Of a stretch of DNA of 64,000 nucleotides, positions 8,783 through 17,872 are shown in pieces. Made by a program: the position numbers and the translations under genes. The first letter of the stretch is position 1, and every line of letters starts with the position of its first letter. A model generated the notes under the pieces. The model saw only the letters and a list, made by a program, of their open reading frames with translations, was not told the origin of the DNA and did no database searches. Source of the DNA: Flavobacterium psychrotrophum (GTDB lineage Bacteria; Bacteroidota; Bacteroidia; Flavobacteriales; Flavobacteriaceae); NCBI RefSeq assembly GCF_003403075.1, contig NZ_CP031557.1:2604001-2668000 (forward strand), in the 5' to 3' direction.

Positions 8783-9988
8783 ATGATAAATCCCAGCGCC
8801 AGCGGGTGGATTGATAAGTTTTTTGCAACGCAAAAAAACCACCTGCCCGAGTATGAAAATTCCCATGCCTTTTACAGGGCAATACGGGACAGCGGGTTTA
8901 TATACGGGCACATAGTAAGCTTTGACAATATAGACCAAAAAGAAACCAAGAGCTGGACGACTGAGGAAATTACTAAGGTAGCCCTTATGGATACCCTTTA
9001 TGGTGTGTACAGGCTCATTTCTAAAACAAGCGATACGGCTGCCTTTATAAACAGCGCTATTGCCTATTACAAAGAGGCGCAGCCCGAGGGTTTCGCGCTC
9101 CTTAAAAAGGTACTACCCACAGCACCACCGGCACACGAATTAGAGAATATTCTTGACGACCGTATTCGTACCAATAACAACATTATTAGCCGCAATTTTA
9201 GCCACATACTTACTAATGCCCTGATGTTTATGGATGTACTGGCTTTTCGGCAATACCTGCTGGACGGCGACCGCCCACAGAAGTACCTTAAAAAGCTGGA
9301 GGAAACGGTAATGACCATTGTAAGCCTGGCACTAAATAGTAAGCAGGATAAAACGCAGTATGACGACCTGCTGATCCGCCTCTTTGAATCATCTGTGCGG
9401 TATACTAAGCTCAGTAACATTAATACAGACAGCCTTGAGGAAGCGGGTTTTGATTATTTTGAATCGAAATCTGAAAAAAATTACCTTTTGGATATGGCCG
9501 CTATGGCGATATGGAGCGACGGCCGTGCACAACAAAGCGAAATAGAATTTATGTACCGGCTAAACGATCGCCTGGGCCTGCGTGAAGATGCCCCTGCCGA
9601 AAGCATAGCCAGCTATGATGTGTTTATTAAGCTGAATAAAAAGCACATTCCGTTTTTTAACTACAGCAACCCGGTAAAGCATTTTTATGACCATGCGGCG
9701 CAAAGTGTAACCAACCTTATAATCCGTAATAAAAACCGCCTGATAAAAGAGCTGAGTAATAATGGCGAACTTATGCTGCTGATTACCCACTCTACCCACC
9801 GTAGCCTTAACGATAAGGAAAAGAAAAAAGTAAAGAAACAACTGCTTGAAATTTGTAAGACGGTACCTTCTCTTACCATCTTTTTACTACCCGGCGGAAG
9901 TCTGCTCCTGCCCCTGCTTATTAAATTTATCCCTCAGCTGTTGCCAAGTGTGCTGAATGAAAATTTGGATAAGGAAGATACTGCGTAA
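8783..9988 (+). CDS. LETM1-like domain protein
   Basis: 401 residues from the ATG at 8783 (MINPSAS). The C-terminal about 70 residues carry the LETM1-type pattern: a lysine-rich helix (EKKKVKKQLLEI), the conserved PSLTIFLLPGG turn and the hydrophobic segment LLPLLIKFIPQLLP. The central region is alpha-helical and includes an acidic patch AAMAIWSDGRAQQSEIEF that resembles TerB-like helices. Flavobacterial relatives are annotated as LETM1-related biofilm-associated proteins. In mitochondria LETM1 is an inner-membrane ion-exchange and ribosome-binding protein; the bacterial role is unproven. A single hydrophobic segment near the C-terminus suggests membrane attachment. Confidence 0.75.
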   Translation: MINPSASGWIDKFFATQKNHLPEYENSHAFYRAIRDSGFIYGHIVSFDNIDQKETKSWTTEEITKVALMDTLYGVYRLISKTSDTAAFINSAIAYYKEAQPEGFALLKKVLPTAPPAHELENILDDRIRTNNNIISRNFSHILTNALMFMDVLAFRQYLLDGDRPQKYLKKLEETVMTIVSLALNSKQDKTQYDDLLIRLFESSVRYTKLSNINTDSLEEAGFDYFESKSEKNYLLDMAAMAIWSDGRAQQSEIEFMYRLNDRLGLREDAPAESIASYDVFIKLNKKHIPFFNYSNPVKHFYDHAAQSVTNLIIRNKNRLIKELSNNGELMLLITHSTHRSLNDKEKKKVKKQLLEICKTVPSLTIFLLPGGSLLLPLLIKFIPQLLPSVLNENLDKEDTA

Positions 9989-10117
9989 TGGTTTCTCGTA
10001 GTTAGCCATTAGAATAATATTTTACTATATTGAACCGCTTGAATAAAAAATTGTAGTATCTTTTGATTGCCGCATTATATATATGTCTAATAACATTATC
10101 CTTACTGATTTAATAAA

Positions 10118-10642
10118 ATGGAAAAGATAGAAATACCGCTTCACAAAGGTAAAATTACCTTAATGGTTCTTGGCTCATTACTATTTATTGGGTTAGGATA
10201 TTTTTTATTAACCGAAGATTTAGGTTCCTACAGATACAGCAAAGAAGTGATTAATCTTGTAGGTACGCTTTGTATACTCCTCTTTACTCTGGCATTTGCT
10301 ATGTCCCTTTATAAGCTTTTTGATAAAAATAGGGGGTTAACTATTGATGATAAAGGAATTATTGATAATTCCACCTTTACTTCCGGCTTCCTGATAACTT
10401 GGGAAGATATAATGGATGTTAGTCTTTATCAGGTAAAATCTACTAAATTGCTGTTAATCCATGTATCTGATAATGAAAGATATCTTGAACAAATGAAAGG
10501 CCTGAAAAAGATGCTTGGCAAGCAGAATATAAAACTTACAGGCACACCACTTTCTATTAACCCAAATAGCCTGGATATAAAGTTTGATGAGCTGAACAAA
10601 CTTGTTTCAGAGCGGCTTGAGTATTATAATAAAACAACATAA
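10118..10642 (+). CDS. STM3941-like small membrane protein
   Basis: A 174-residue protein with two membrane segments at about residues 13-33 and 44-65, followed by a cytoplasmic domain with TIDDKGIIDNSTFTSG and ITWEDI, a PH-like pattern typical of the STM3941 family. Function unknown. It stands alone and is convergent with the carbonic anhydrase gene 63 bases away. Confidence 0.75.
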   Translation: MEKIEIPLHKGKITLMVLGSLLFIGLGYFLLTEDLGSYRYSKEVINLVGTLCILLFTLAFAMSLYKLFDKNRGLTIDDKGIIDNSTFTSGFLITWEDIMDVSLYQVKSTKLLLIHVSDNERYLEQMKGLKKMLGKQNIKLTGTPLSINPNSLDIKFDELNKLVSERLEYYNKTT

Positions 10643-10705
10643 AATAGCAAGCCCCCGCCATTACAGCAAGGGGCCCGCACACACATCACCTTAAAAGCTT
10701 TAAAC

Positions 10706-11347
10706 TTAAAGCATAAGTCTGTCTACCTTAGATAAGTCTGAGTTGTCGCTCAGGTTTACGTCTAGGTCTTTTACAATACCGCTGTCCAACCCGTACACCC
10801 ACCCGTGCAGGTGCAGGTTTTGCCCGTTTTTCCAGGCGTTCTGAACTATACTTGTCTTAGCAAGGTCATACACCTGCTCTCTTACGTTTACTTCTACAAA
10901 GGCATCAAACCTTTCATGCTCATCTGCAATACCATCCAGATAGGTATGATTATGCCTGTACACATCTTTAATATGGCGTATCCAGTTATCAATAATTCCT
11001 ATGCTCTGGTTGCCCATAGCCGCCTTAACGCCGCCACAGCCATAGTGGCCACACACAATAACGTGCTTTACCTTAAGCACATTCACGGCATAATCTAATA
11101 CGCTCAGCATATTAATGTCGCTATGTATTACCATGTTGGCAATGTTGCGGTGTACAAAAACCTCACCCGGCTGTGCACCAATAACTTCATTTGCGGGCAC
11201 ACGGCTGTCTGAGCAGCCTATCCATAACAAAGGCGGCTCCTGCCCTTTCGCAAGGCGTTCAAAGTACTGCGGGTCGGCCTGTAGCTTACCTTCACTCCAC
11301 TTCTTGTTATTCTCTAAAATTTGTATGTAAAAATCGTCGTGGCTCAT
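10706..11347 (-). CDS. Beta-class carbonic anhydrase
   Basis: A 213-residue enzyme interconverting CO2 and bicarbonate in the cytoplasm. The beta-class zinc ligands are all visible: Cys45 in CSDSR, His101 and Cys104 in CGHYGCGG, plus the Asp47/Arg49 dyad. The stretch GEVFVHRNIANMV is also diagnostic. It is a single gene convergent with the upstream membrane protein, with its own minus-strand promoter. Confidence 0.95.
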   Translation of the reverse strand: MSHDDFYIQILENNKKWSEGKLQADPQYFERLAKGQEPPLLWIGCSDSRVPANEVIGAQPGEVFVHRNIANMVIHSDINMLSVLDYAVNVLKVKHVIVCGHYGCGGVKAAMGNQSIGIIDNWIRHIKDVYRHNHTYLDGIADEHERFDAFVEVNVREQVYDLAKTSIVQNAWKNGQNLHLHGWVYGLDSGIVKDLDVNLSDNSDLSKVDRLML

Positions 11348-11402
11348 TTTCTTCTTAATGCTGCGCCAAAGCGCGTTAATTTAATCTAACATCTATTGTG
11401 CT

Positions 11403-11435
11403 CAAATATAATGGGGAAGCATATTGATACTACAA
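11403..11435 (-). promoter_or_regulatory. Promoter of the carbonic anhydrase gene
   Basis: On the minus strand the -7 box TATATTTG (11410 to 11403) matches TAnnTTTG. A TTG at 11435-11433 lies 22 bases upstream as a possible -33 element. The box is 56 bases ahead of the start codon. Confidence 0.5.
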
Positions 11436-11559
11436 TACTATCTCAATCCGGTTGCTCAATATATTGCTTTACAAAACAATAACCTGAGGCTAACACAGAT
11501 ACCTTCTGACAAAAAATATATGAATTTATGAATAGACCCAATATGGGCTGTAAGGGTTA

Positions 11560-11847
11560 TTAACAACCCTCTGGTGGAGGAGAAAAAATATCTCCACAAA
11601 CATTTTCATGCTTCTGGAGATATTCTGATGATATTGCTGTAGATTTTATAATAACAGGAACAAAAGCAGCTTCATAAACCCATTGCGGACCCATTTTAAC
11701 CTCTTTTATTTCTTTGTGCATTTCTTCTTCGCTAAAGCCGCAAACAACAGATACCTCTGTATCCTCATCATGCAACAGGCTCACAATGGTGGGCGCTGCC
11801 AAAAAGGCAAGGAACATTACGATTACTATGTTTACAAGTACTTTCAT
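11560..11847 (-). CDS. Hypothetical small membrane or exported protein
   Basis: A 95-residue protein with a hydrophobic N-terminus (residues 1-25) that could be a signal anchor or signal peptide. A short polar domain follows, with three cysteines (about 36, 84 and 95) and a terminal SPPPEGC. I do not recognise a family. It lies between carbonic anhydrase and dps on the same strand, with gaps of 212 and 51 bases. Confidence 0.55.
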   Translation of the reverse strand: MKVLVNIVIVMFLAFLAAPTIVSLLHDEDTEVSVVCGFSEEEMHKEIKEVKMGPQWVYEAAFVPVIIKSTAISSEYLQKHENVCGDIFSPPPEGC

Positions 11848-11898
11848 TGTGGCGAAAATATGTAATTAAATCTGAAAAACCAAAATACTGCCGGCTTT

Positions 11899-12393
11899 TT
11901 AAATTTCTTCTTCGCTCCATGCCTTCATCATCCACATGGTTTTTTCCTGCTCTTTTATAAAGTCGCTCATCATACTGTTAGTACCCTCATCGTTAATGTT
12001 GGCAGACTCCTCAAGTATAACCCTTTCTATTTTAAGCAAATCGGCAATCGACGCTATAACAAGGTGCACCGCCTCGGTATCCTTACTAATATTTTTACCT
12101 ACGGTAAGCTTGTTGTTTTTAATATAATCTTCAAAAGTATGCAACGGTGTAAAACCCAGTGTAAGTACACGCTCTGCCACAAGGTCTATTTTAACCTGGG
12201 CATCGTTATAAAGCTCTTCAAACTTTACATGAAGCTGAAAGAAGCGCTTACCACGAATATTCCAGTGAATGCCGCGCAGGTTTTGGTAATACACCTGAAA
12301 GTTTGAAAGTAAAATATTAAGTTCTGCTGCAATTACCTCAGCTTCTTTTACAGGAAGCCCCAGTATATTGATCTCTTTTTCTGTAGTTTTCAT
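11899..12393 (-). CDS. dps: Dps-family DNA protection ferritin
   Basis: A 164-residue four-helix ferritin-like protein. The Dps ferroxidase pattern is seen as His43 in GIHWNIRG, then His55 and Glu59 in LHVKFEELYND, with the expected 12- and 4-residue spacing. Dps forms 12-mers that oxidise and store iron using hydrogen peroxide and protect DNA. It is transcribed away from an OxyR-type gene, with a 33-bp palindrome in between, so peroxide control is very likely. Confidence 0.93.
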   Translation of the reverse strand: MKTTEKEINILGLPVKEAEVIAAELNILLSNFQVYYQNLRGIHWNIRGKRFFQLHVKFEELYNDAQVKIDLVAERVLTLGFTPLHTFEDYIKNNKLTVGKNISKDTEAVHLVIASIADLLKIERVILEESANINDEGTNSMMSDFIKEQEKTMWMMKAWSEEEI

Positions 12394-12453
12394 ACTATGG
12401 ATTAATTATGTGTTTGTAAGTTTTTAGCCATATAAAGTTACGTAAATTTACCC

Positions 12454-12486
12454 ATAAAAACGATAGGAAATATCAATCGTTTTTAT
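12454..12486. promoter_or_regulatory. Palindromic operator candidate between dps and oxyR
   Basis: The arms ATAAAAACGAT (12454-12464) and ATCGTTTTTAT (12476-12486) are exact reverse complements with an 11-base spacer, 33 bp in all. It lies 25-57 bases before the OxyR-type start and 61-93 bases before dps. Long dyads in a divergent region are typical LysR-family binding sites, so OxyR control of both genes is the simplest reading. Confidence 0.7.
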
Positions 12487-12510
12487 AATTTTATCATAAA
12501 AATCTATCAT

Positions 12511-13458
12511 ATGACCATTACCCAACTTCAATATGTATTAGCCGTTGCCGAGCATAAAAACTTTACCGCTGCCGCAGAAAAATGTTTTGTTACCCAGCCC
12601 ACACTTAGTATGCAGATTCAAAAGCTTGAAGAAGAACTGGATATACAAATATTTGACCGCAGTAAAAAACCTATTCAGCTTACCGAAGTTGGCGAAAAAA
12701 TAGTAAATCAGGCTAAGAACATCGTTAACGAATCTGGTCGTATCAAAGATATTGTAGACCAGCAAAAAGGGTTTATAGGCGGCGATTTTAAAGTAGGTAT
12801 CATCCCTACCATTATGCCTACGCTCCTACCCATGTTCATGGCAAACTTTATAAAGAAATATCCGCGTGTAAACCTTATTATAGAAGAGCGAAATACCGAA
12901 GATATTATAAAGATGCTGAAGAATGGTCAGCTGGATGCTGCCATAGCCGCCACCCCACTGGATGAAGAAAGCATAAAAGAAGTGGTATTATACTATGAGC
13001 CTTTTGTGGCTTATGTACCTGAAAATAACCCTGCATACAACAAACCCGAATTTGAAGTAGAAGACCTGGAGGCTAACTTAAGTAATATACTGCTGTTGCA
13101 GGATGGGCATTGTTTCCGCAATAATGTACTGAATATCTGCAAGGCAACATCGTTGCCAAACGATAACCATTTCCAGATCGAAAGCGGTAGTTTTGAAACC
13201 ATGGTTCGCCTGGTAGACGAAGGCCTGGGTATGACGCTCCTGCCCTACCTGCACACACTGGATATGCCCGTAAAGGCTACCGAGAAACTGCGCCCGTTCA
13301 AAGCGCCGCAACCTTCGCGTGAGGTAAGCCTTATTTACAATAAAAAAGAGCTTAAAGGCCATATTATCGATGCCCTGCGCAGTACCATTACCGGTGTGGT
13401 ACGCGGTGCCATTGCTTTTCAGGATGTGCAGATAACAAGCCCTACACATGTGAAGTAG
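12511..13458 (+). CDS. oxyR: OxyR-type LysR-family peroxide regulator
   Basis: 315 residues. The N-terminal LysR winged helix-turn-helix is at about 1-60 (MTITQLQYVLAVAEHKNFTAAAEK) and a periplasmic-binding-like sensor domain at about 90-300. Two cysteines in LLQDGHCFRNNVLNIC (Cys201 and Cys210) sit where E. coli OxyR has its redox pair Cys199/Cys208, with the same nine-residue spacing. It would activate peroxide defence genes when the disulfide forms. Divergent dps and the palindrome between them support this. Confidence 0.92.
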   Translation: MTITQLQYVLAVAEHKNFTAAAEKCFVTQPTLSMQIQKLEEELDIQIFDRSKKPIQLTEVGEKIVNQAKNIVNESGRIKDIVDQQKGFIGGDFKVGIIPTIMPTLLPMFMANFIKKYPRVNLIIEERNTEDIIKMLKNGQLDAAIAATPLDEESIKEVVLYYEPFVAYVPENNPAYNKPEFEVEDLEANLSNILLLQDGHCFRNNVLNICKATSLPNDNHFQIESGSFETMVRLVDEGLGMTLLPYLHTLDMPVKATEKLRPFKAPQPSREVSLIYNKKELKGHIIDALRSTITGVVRGAIAFQDVQITSPTHVK

Positions 13459-13478
13459 TTTGGTTTTGCAAATACATA

Positions 13479-13510
13479 AAAAAAAAGCCCTGAAAATTCA
13501 GGGCTTTTTT
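13479..13510 (+). terminator. Rho-independent terminator of oxyR
   Basis: The stem AGCCCTGAA/TTCAGGGCT (13486-13494 with 13497-13505) is followed by six T. It is preceded by an A run, so it can also work on the minus strand for tRNA-Arg. Confidence 0.85.
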
Positions 13511-13523
13511 ACAATATGATCTT

Positions 13524-13600
<77 letters not shown>

Positions 13601-13974
13601 CTTAGATTGCGGGTGCAAAATTATAAAAATATTTAACTTATCAAAGACTTATTAGCGGATATATTTACTTTTTTTATCGCTCTGCCTGATATTGTCTTAG
13701 GGTAACACAAAATTTACACTAAAATTTTGTGCAATAAAACCGCTGTCAAGGTCTTTATTAATGCGGTTCCACTACCTTTTTTACGCGCTGTAAAACAACT
13801 TAAATTACAATTAGGCTTCTTTATTTTGACATTACAAGCACCTGCAACAACCCTCAAAACAAACTGATTAACAATAAGTTAATATTTATTTTAAATGTAA
13901 AAAAAATCAGGGTTTGGGAATAATCATATTTTTGGAGGCACTGATTTAATCAACAATCAAAACCTTTCTAAACC
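13601..13974. other. Intergenic region before the repeat protein
   Basis: This AT-rich stretch between tRNA-Arg and the 1093-residue protein has no convincing coding frame. Its only feature I can support is a -7 box near its right end. Confidence 0.5.
13927..13934 (+). promoter_or_regulatory. -7 box TATTTTTG for the repeat protein
   Basis: An exact TAnnTTTG match 41 bases before the ATG at 13975. No standard -33 TTG is seen at normal spacing. Confidence 0.45.
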
Positions 13975-16900
13975 ATGATCAGAATTTTACAAACAAAGTT
14001 TTTGGCCTTAGCTGTCATGCTTATGTTGCTTGCAACGGCAACAGGCTTTTCGCAAACGGCTTTTACATTAAACCACGGCTTTGGCGGGCCTTCGGGCCTT
14101 CCCACTGGTATCGAAATCCAGTCATATGACGGAGTAAGCGCCTGTGCAACCACTCCCAACGGACAAAATGCCGTAACCACCCTTACACTTAAAGCTACAC
14201 TGGGTTTTACTTTTAAAATTACCAGTATTAATGGTACAGGTGTAAGAAGCAATGCAGGTTCATCATCATTTAACTTTCAGGTTATTAACAACGGCACGGT
14301 AAATGGCACAGTAACCAGCGTAGCTTCTTCTTCGAGCTGTAATGGTGGCACCGCCATAAGCGCGCTTAATGTACCGGAAACCAACCAGATTGTTACCTCC
14401 GGTAATACCATGATGATTAAAGTGGTTCGTGTACCGGGCTCTACATCGGGCAACGGTTACAGCCATGCTAAAACACTTGTTATACAGGGCGAAGTAAGCG
14501 TTATGGCACCTATAGCTACCATAGCTACAACAATAAGCACCGGTGGCTTTACCGCAAACTGGGATCCTGTGCCTAATGCCACAGGCTACCGCCTTGACGT
14601 AAGCAGTACTGAAGACTTTTCTAATATACTGGAAGATTATGACAACGTTGCCGTAGACGGTTTATCTACTTATGTATCCAGCGGCATATTGCCAAACACT
14701 ACCTTCTATTACAGAGTAAGAGCAGAAAATGGCGCTTTAGTTTCGCCAAACTCTAATGTTATAACAGTTGCGGTTCCTGCCTGTGGCATCATCAATCTGC
14801 CTGCCGCTACTGCACAATTACTTTGTGGTCCATCTACCGTTGCCGGGCTTACAGCAATTGGGACAGGTACTATAAAATGGTATGAAAGCCAAACGGCTGC
14901 CCAGCCAATGCTGGCTACTGCCACAATTGTAACAGGTACATATTATGTATCGCAAACCATTGCAAATTGCGAAAGCGAAAAGTTAGCCGTTAGCGTTACT
15001 GTAAATGATATTCCTGCAATGCCGGAAACAGTTACAGAACAATTATTTTGCGGATCGGGTACTGTAGCGGGTCTTACAGCCGTAACCGGAGTATCTCTAA
15101 AATGGTATATGGAAGAAACAGGTGGTACACCACTGGCACCTGAAACCCCTGTTACAATGGGAAATTACTTTGTATCGCAAACTGTTAACGGCTGCGAGAG
15201 CCTTCGTAACTTTACCGAGGTTAGCATAGTACCCATACCAGATGCCCCTACTGCCGATGCACAACTGTTTTGCGGCACGGCTACAGTAGCCGGATTAATA
15301 TCATCTGGTACAGGCGCATTATGGTACACTGCCGAAACCGGTGGTACCGCACTTACAGCAGACAGCGCCATTACTACAAATACCTACTATGTATCTCAAA
15401 CAGTAGACGGTTGCGAAAGTCCGCGTACTGCGGTGGCTATTACTGTAAACGCAATTCCGGCACTTCCGGTAGCAGTTGCGCAACAGTTTTGTGGCTCTGG
15501 TACGGTAGCACAGTTGGTTACAACAACAGCTACTGCTCCTAAATGGTATACTGCTGAAACAGGAGGCACAGCCTTAACTGCTACTGATGCATTAACTACT
15601 GCTACTTACTATGTAACCCAAACCATAGACGGCTGCGAGAGCCCAAGGCTTGCCGTAGTAGTAACTGTATATGATATTCCTGCCATACCACTGGTTAACC
15701 CGCAGGTATTTTGCGGCGCAACTACAGTAGCCGGTATAATCACAGAACAAGGCACTGCCGTTAAATATTACACTTCACTTACAAGCACTGCCCCCCTAAG
15801 CAGCGACACAGCACTTATAACAGCTGTTTACTACGCCACACAAACCGTTAACGGCTGCGAAAGCCCAAAAACAGCATTTCTTGTAATTATAAACAACATT
15901 CCTGAAGCACCAGTTGCCACAGCGCAGTCATTTTGCGGCGTTGCAAATGCCGGTAGCCTTACAGCAAATGGTATAGCACCTGCATGGTATAGTGTTGAAA
16001 CTGGTGGCGATGCCCTTACGGCAAATGCTGAACTAACTACCGGTACATATTATGTATCACAAACCATTAATGGTTGCGAAAGCCCTCGCACAAGCGTAGC
16101 AGTTACGGTAAACAGCATACCCGCTGCACCACTTGCAGCTGCGCAAACATTTTGTGGTGCTACAACAGCAGCACAGCTACAAGTTACTACAGGTACAAAT
16201 ACACTATGGTATGCAACAGCCGACGGCATTACACCACTAAGCCTTGCCGCATCTGTTAATACAGGGAATTACTACGTATCTCAAAGAGTTAATAACTGCG
16301 AAAGCACACGCACTATGGTAGCAATTACGGTAAACGCCATACCGGCAATGCCTGTAGTTAGCAGCAGTGCCGTAACATTTTGTAATGCAGCCACAGTAGC
16401 AGGGCTTTCTGCTGAAGGACAAAACATCCAATGGTACACTACTGCAACAGGAGGTACTGCATTAACCACAACTACCGCCATTGCAGAAGGTGTATCTGTT
16501 TACTACGCATCACAAACCGTTAACGGTTGCGAAAGCCCGAGAGCGGCACTTGCTGTTGAGCGTAACATTACACCGGCGCCAGTTGTGGCAGCGCAATCTT
16601 TTTGTGGAGAAACAACAGTAGCCGACCTTGAAACAAACAGCATAAACGGGATTGTATGGTATAGCGCGGTAACAGGCGGTATGCCACTAAGCAATGATAG
16701 CTCAATTGAAACAGGTACTTACTATGCGTCGCAAACACTAAACAACTGCGAAAGCCTTCGTACTCCTGTAGAAATTTCAGTAAACATTTTAGATCAACCT
16801 GACGGGGATGCTACACAAGAGTTTACTTCAGGACAAACCCTCGCCGATCTTGAACCTAATGGAAACAATATCACATGGTACAGTAATGAAGACCTTACCA

Positions 16901-17256
16901 TAGTGTTACTGCCTACTACTTTACTTACAGATACTACAACCTATTATGCAGTTGTGAGTGAAGGAGATTGCATAAGCCCGTCACTTGCAGTTACAGTAAA
17001 TGAAGTACTAGCCACAGAGAGCTATACTAAGAACATTGCATTTTACCCTAACCCGGTAGTTAATACACTAAGCATAAAAGCGGATGATGTAATTAAAGCA
17101 GTAGTAATCTACAATATGATTGGGCAGCCGGTAATGAAACTTTCTACTGATCAGGACTCAGTTACTGCCGATATGTCGCACTTGGCATCGGGAGTTTATT
17201 TTGTAAAGGCTGAAACTGAAAAAGGTAGCCAGACAATGAAAATCTTTAAAAAATAA
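13975..17256 (+). CDS. Large secreted T9SS protein with ten Ig-like two-cysteine repeats
   Basis: 1093 residues. A signal peptide (1-27) is followed by an N-terminal beta-rich domain (about 28-175), a fibronectin type III domain (about 180-268, with TGYRLDVSSTEDF and TTFYYRVRAENG) and ten tandem repeats of about 74 residues (about 276-1015). Each repeat begins with a [Q/S]xFCG-like motif, has WYT..TGG in the middle and ends YYVSQTVNGCESPR...VTVN.IP. The paired cysteines in repeats 1-9 probably form a disulfide; repeat 10 has lost the first one. The last about 75 residues (FYPNPVVNTLSI ... SGVYFVKA ... KIFKK) are a T9SS type A sorting domain. It is probably a cell-surface or secreted adhesin-like protein with no enzyme motif. 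Confidence 0.85.
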   Translation: MIRILQTKFLALAVMLMLLATATGFSQTAFTLNHGFGGPSGLPTGIEIQSYDGVSACATTPNGQNAVTTLTLKATLGFTFKITSINGTGVRSNAGSSSFNFQVINNGTVNGTVTSVASSSSCNGGTAISALNVPETNQIVTSGNTMMIKVVRVPGSTSGNGYSHAKTLVIQGEVSVMAPIATIATTISTGGFTANWDPVPNATGYRLDVSSTEDFSNILEDYDNVAVDGLSTYVSSGILPNTTFYYRVRAENGALVSPNSNVITVAVPACGIINLPAATAQLLCGPSTVAGLTAIGTGTIKWYESQTAAQPMLATATIVTGTYYVSQTIANCESEKLAVSVTVNDIPAMPETVTEQLFCGSGTVAGLTAVTGVSLKWYMEETGGTPLAPETPVTMGNYFVSQTVNGCESLRNFTEVSIVPIPDAPTADAQLFCGTATVAGLISSGTGALWYTAETGGTALTADSAITTNTYYVSQTVDGCESPRTAVAITVNAIPALPVAVAQQFCGSGTVAQLVTTTATAPKWYTAETGGTALTATDALTTATYYVTQTIDGCESPRLAVVVTVYDIPAIPLVNPQVFCGATTVAGIITEQGTAVKYYTSLTSTAPLSSDTALITAVYYATQTVNGCESPKTAFLVIINNIPEAPVATAQSFCGVANAGSLTANGIAPAWYSVETGGDALTANAELTTGTYYVSQTINGCESPRTSVAVTVNSIPAAPLAAAQTFCGATTAAQLQVTTGTNTLWYATADGITPLSLAASVNTGNYYVSQRVNNCESTRTMVAITVNAIPAMPVVSSSAVTFCNAATVAGLSAEGQNIQWYTTATGGTALTTTTAIAEGVSVYYASQTVNGCESPRAALAVERNITPAPVVAAQSFCGETTVADLETNSINGIVWYSAVTGGMPLSNDSSIETGTYYASQTLNNCESLRTPVEISVNILDQPDGDATQEFTSGQTLADLEPNGNNITWYSNEDLTIVLLPTTLLTDTTTYYAVVSEGDCISPSLAVTVNEVLATESYTKNIAFYPNPVVNTLSIKADDVIKAVVIYNMIGQPVMKLSTDQDSVTADMSHLASGVYFVKAETEKGSQTMKIFKK
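14800..17019 (+). repeat. Ten tandem about 220-bp coding repeats
   Basis: The DNA encodes ten consecutive units of about 74 codons within the secreted protein. Protein identity between neighbouring units is high around FCG, WYT, YYVSQ and CESPR, while the DNA has drifted, so the array looks old rather than freshly duplicated. Unit 10 is the most diverged. Confidence 0.85.
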
Positions 17257-17323
17257 GATGCTGTATTACTACAAATGTTATTAGTTGTTTAATAACGATA
17301 AAGACTTAATATACATTCTATAG

Positions 17324-17356
17324 ACAGAAGTAGCTCTCGGGTTACTTCTGTTTTTT
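17324..17356 (+). terminator. Terminator after the repeat protein
   Basis: The stem ACAGAAGTA / TACTTCTGT (17324-17332 with 17343-17351) is followed by a run of T, 68 bases past the stop codon. Confidence 0.75.
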
Positions 17357-17465
17357 ATTTTATAAGTTTTAGAAAATCTACATTCAATCTACTTCAAAAA
17401 AAAACCTTCAAATACCGAAGTATTCAAAGGTTTAATTTTTTTGAAGTTCTCTTTCAAACTCCAGG

Positions 17466-17553
17466 TGGCGGAGAAAGAGGGATTCGAACCCCCGGACCTG
17501 TTACAGTCAACGGTTTTCAAGACCGCCGCATTCGACCACTCTGCCATTTCTCC
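17466..17553 (-). tRNA. tRNA-Ser (anticodon TGA)
   Basis: An 88-nt class II tRNA on the minus strand. The acceptor stem is GGAGAAA/TTTCTCC, the anticodon loop CTTGAAA, there is a long variable arm (TTGACTGTAACAGG region), the T loop contains GGTTCGAATCC, and an encoded CCA ends at 17466. Confidence 0.95.
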
Positions 17554-17872
17554 AGTAAGTATCGCTTTCATTACCTGATTGCGAGTGCAAATATAGTAAG
17601 CTTTTCGGGTTCTGCAAGCACTTTGAACTAAAAAAATAAAAATAATTCCATTCTTTTTTTTAACCATTTCATTAACTGAAACTTATCCGAAAATAAAAAT
17701 TTAATATTTTTCAGAATGTTTATCGTTCCTGGTAATTTAAAGTCATACCTACCGGCAGGTTAATTCAATTATTCTCTCATGATATAACTTTGGCTAATCT
17801 TTATATTTTCATTACGAGAGTTTTTAACATACCGTAAATACCTTTGTATCAGTAACAATTAAAAACACTGTC
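17554..17872. other. Intergenic region before the small secreted protein
   Basis: AT-rich, with no coding frame of note. It holds an exact -7 box, TACCTTTG, at 17839-17846 on the plus strand, 26 bases before the start at 17873, which is the likely promoter of the next gene. Confidence 0.5.

Noticed and set aside
10643..10705. Terminator between the STM3941-like and carbonic anhydrase genes
   Set aside because: Only a five-base GCCCC/GGGGC pairing with a long loop is visible, too weak to call.
14800..17019. Repeat array considered as a CRISPR or non-coding tandem repeat
   Set aside because: The units are about 220 bp, stay in one open frame and encode Ig-like repeats with conserved cysteines; there are no short identical repeats with unique spacers.
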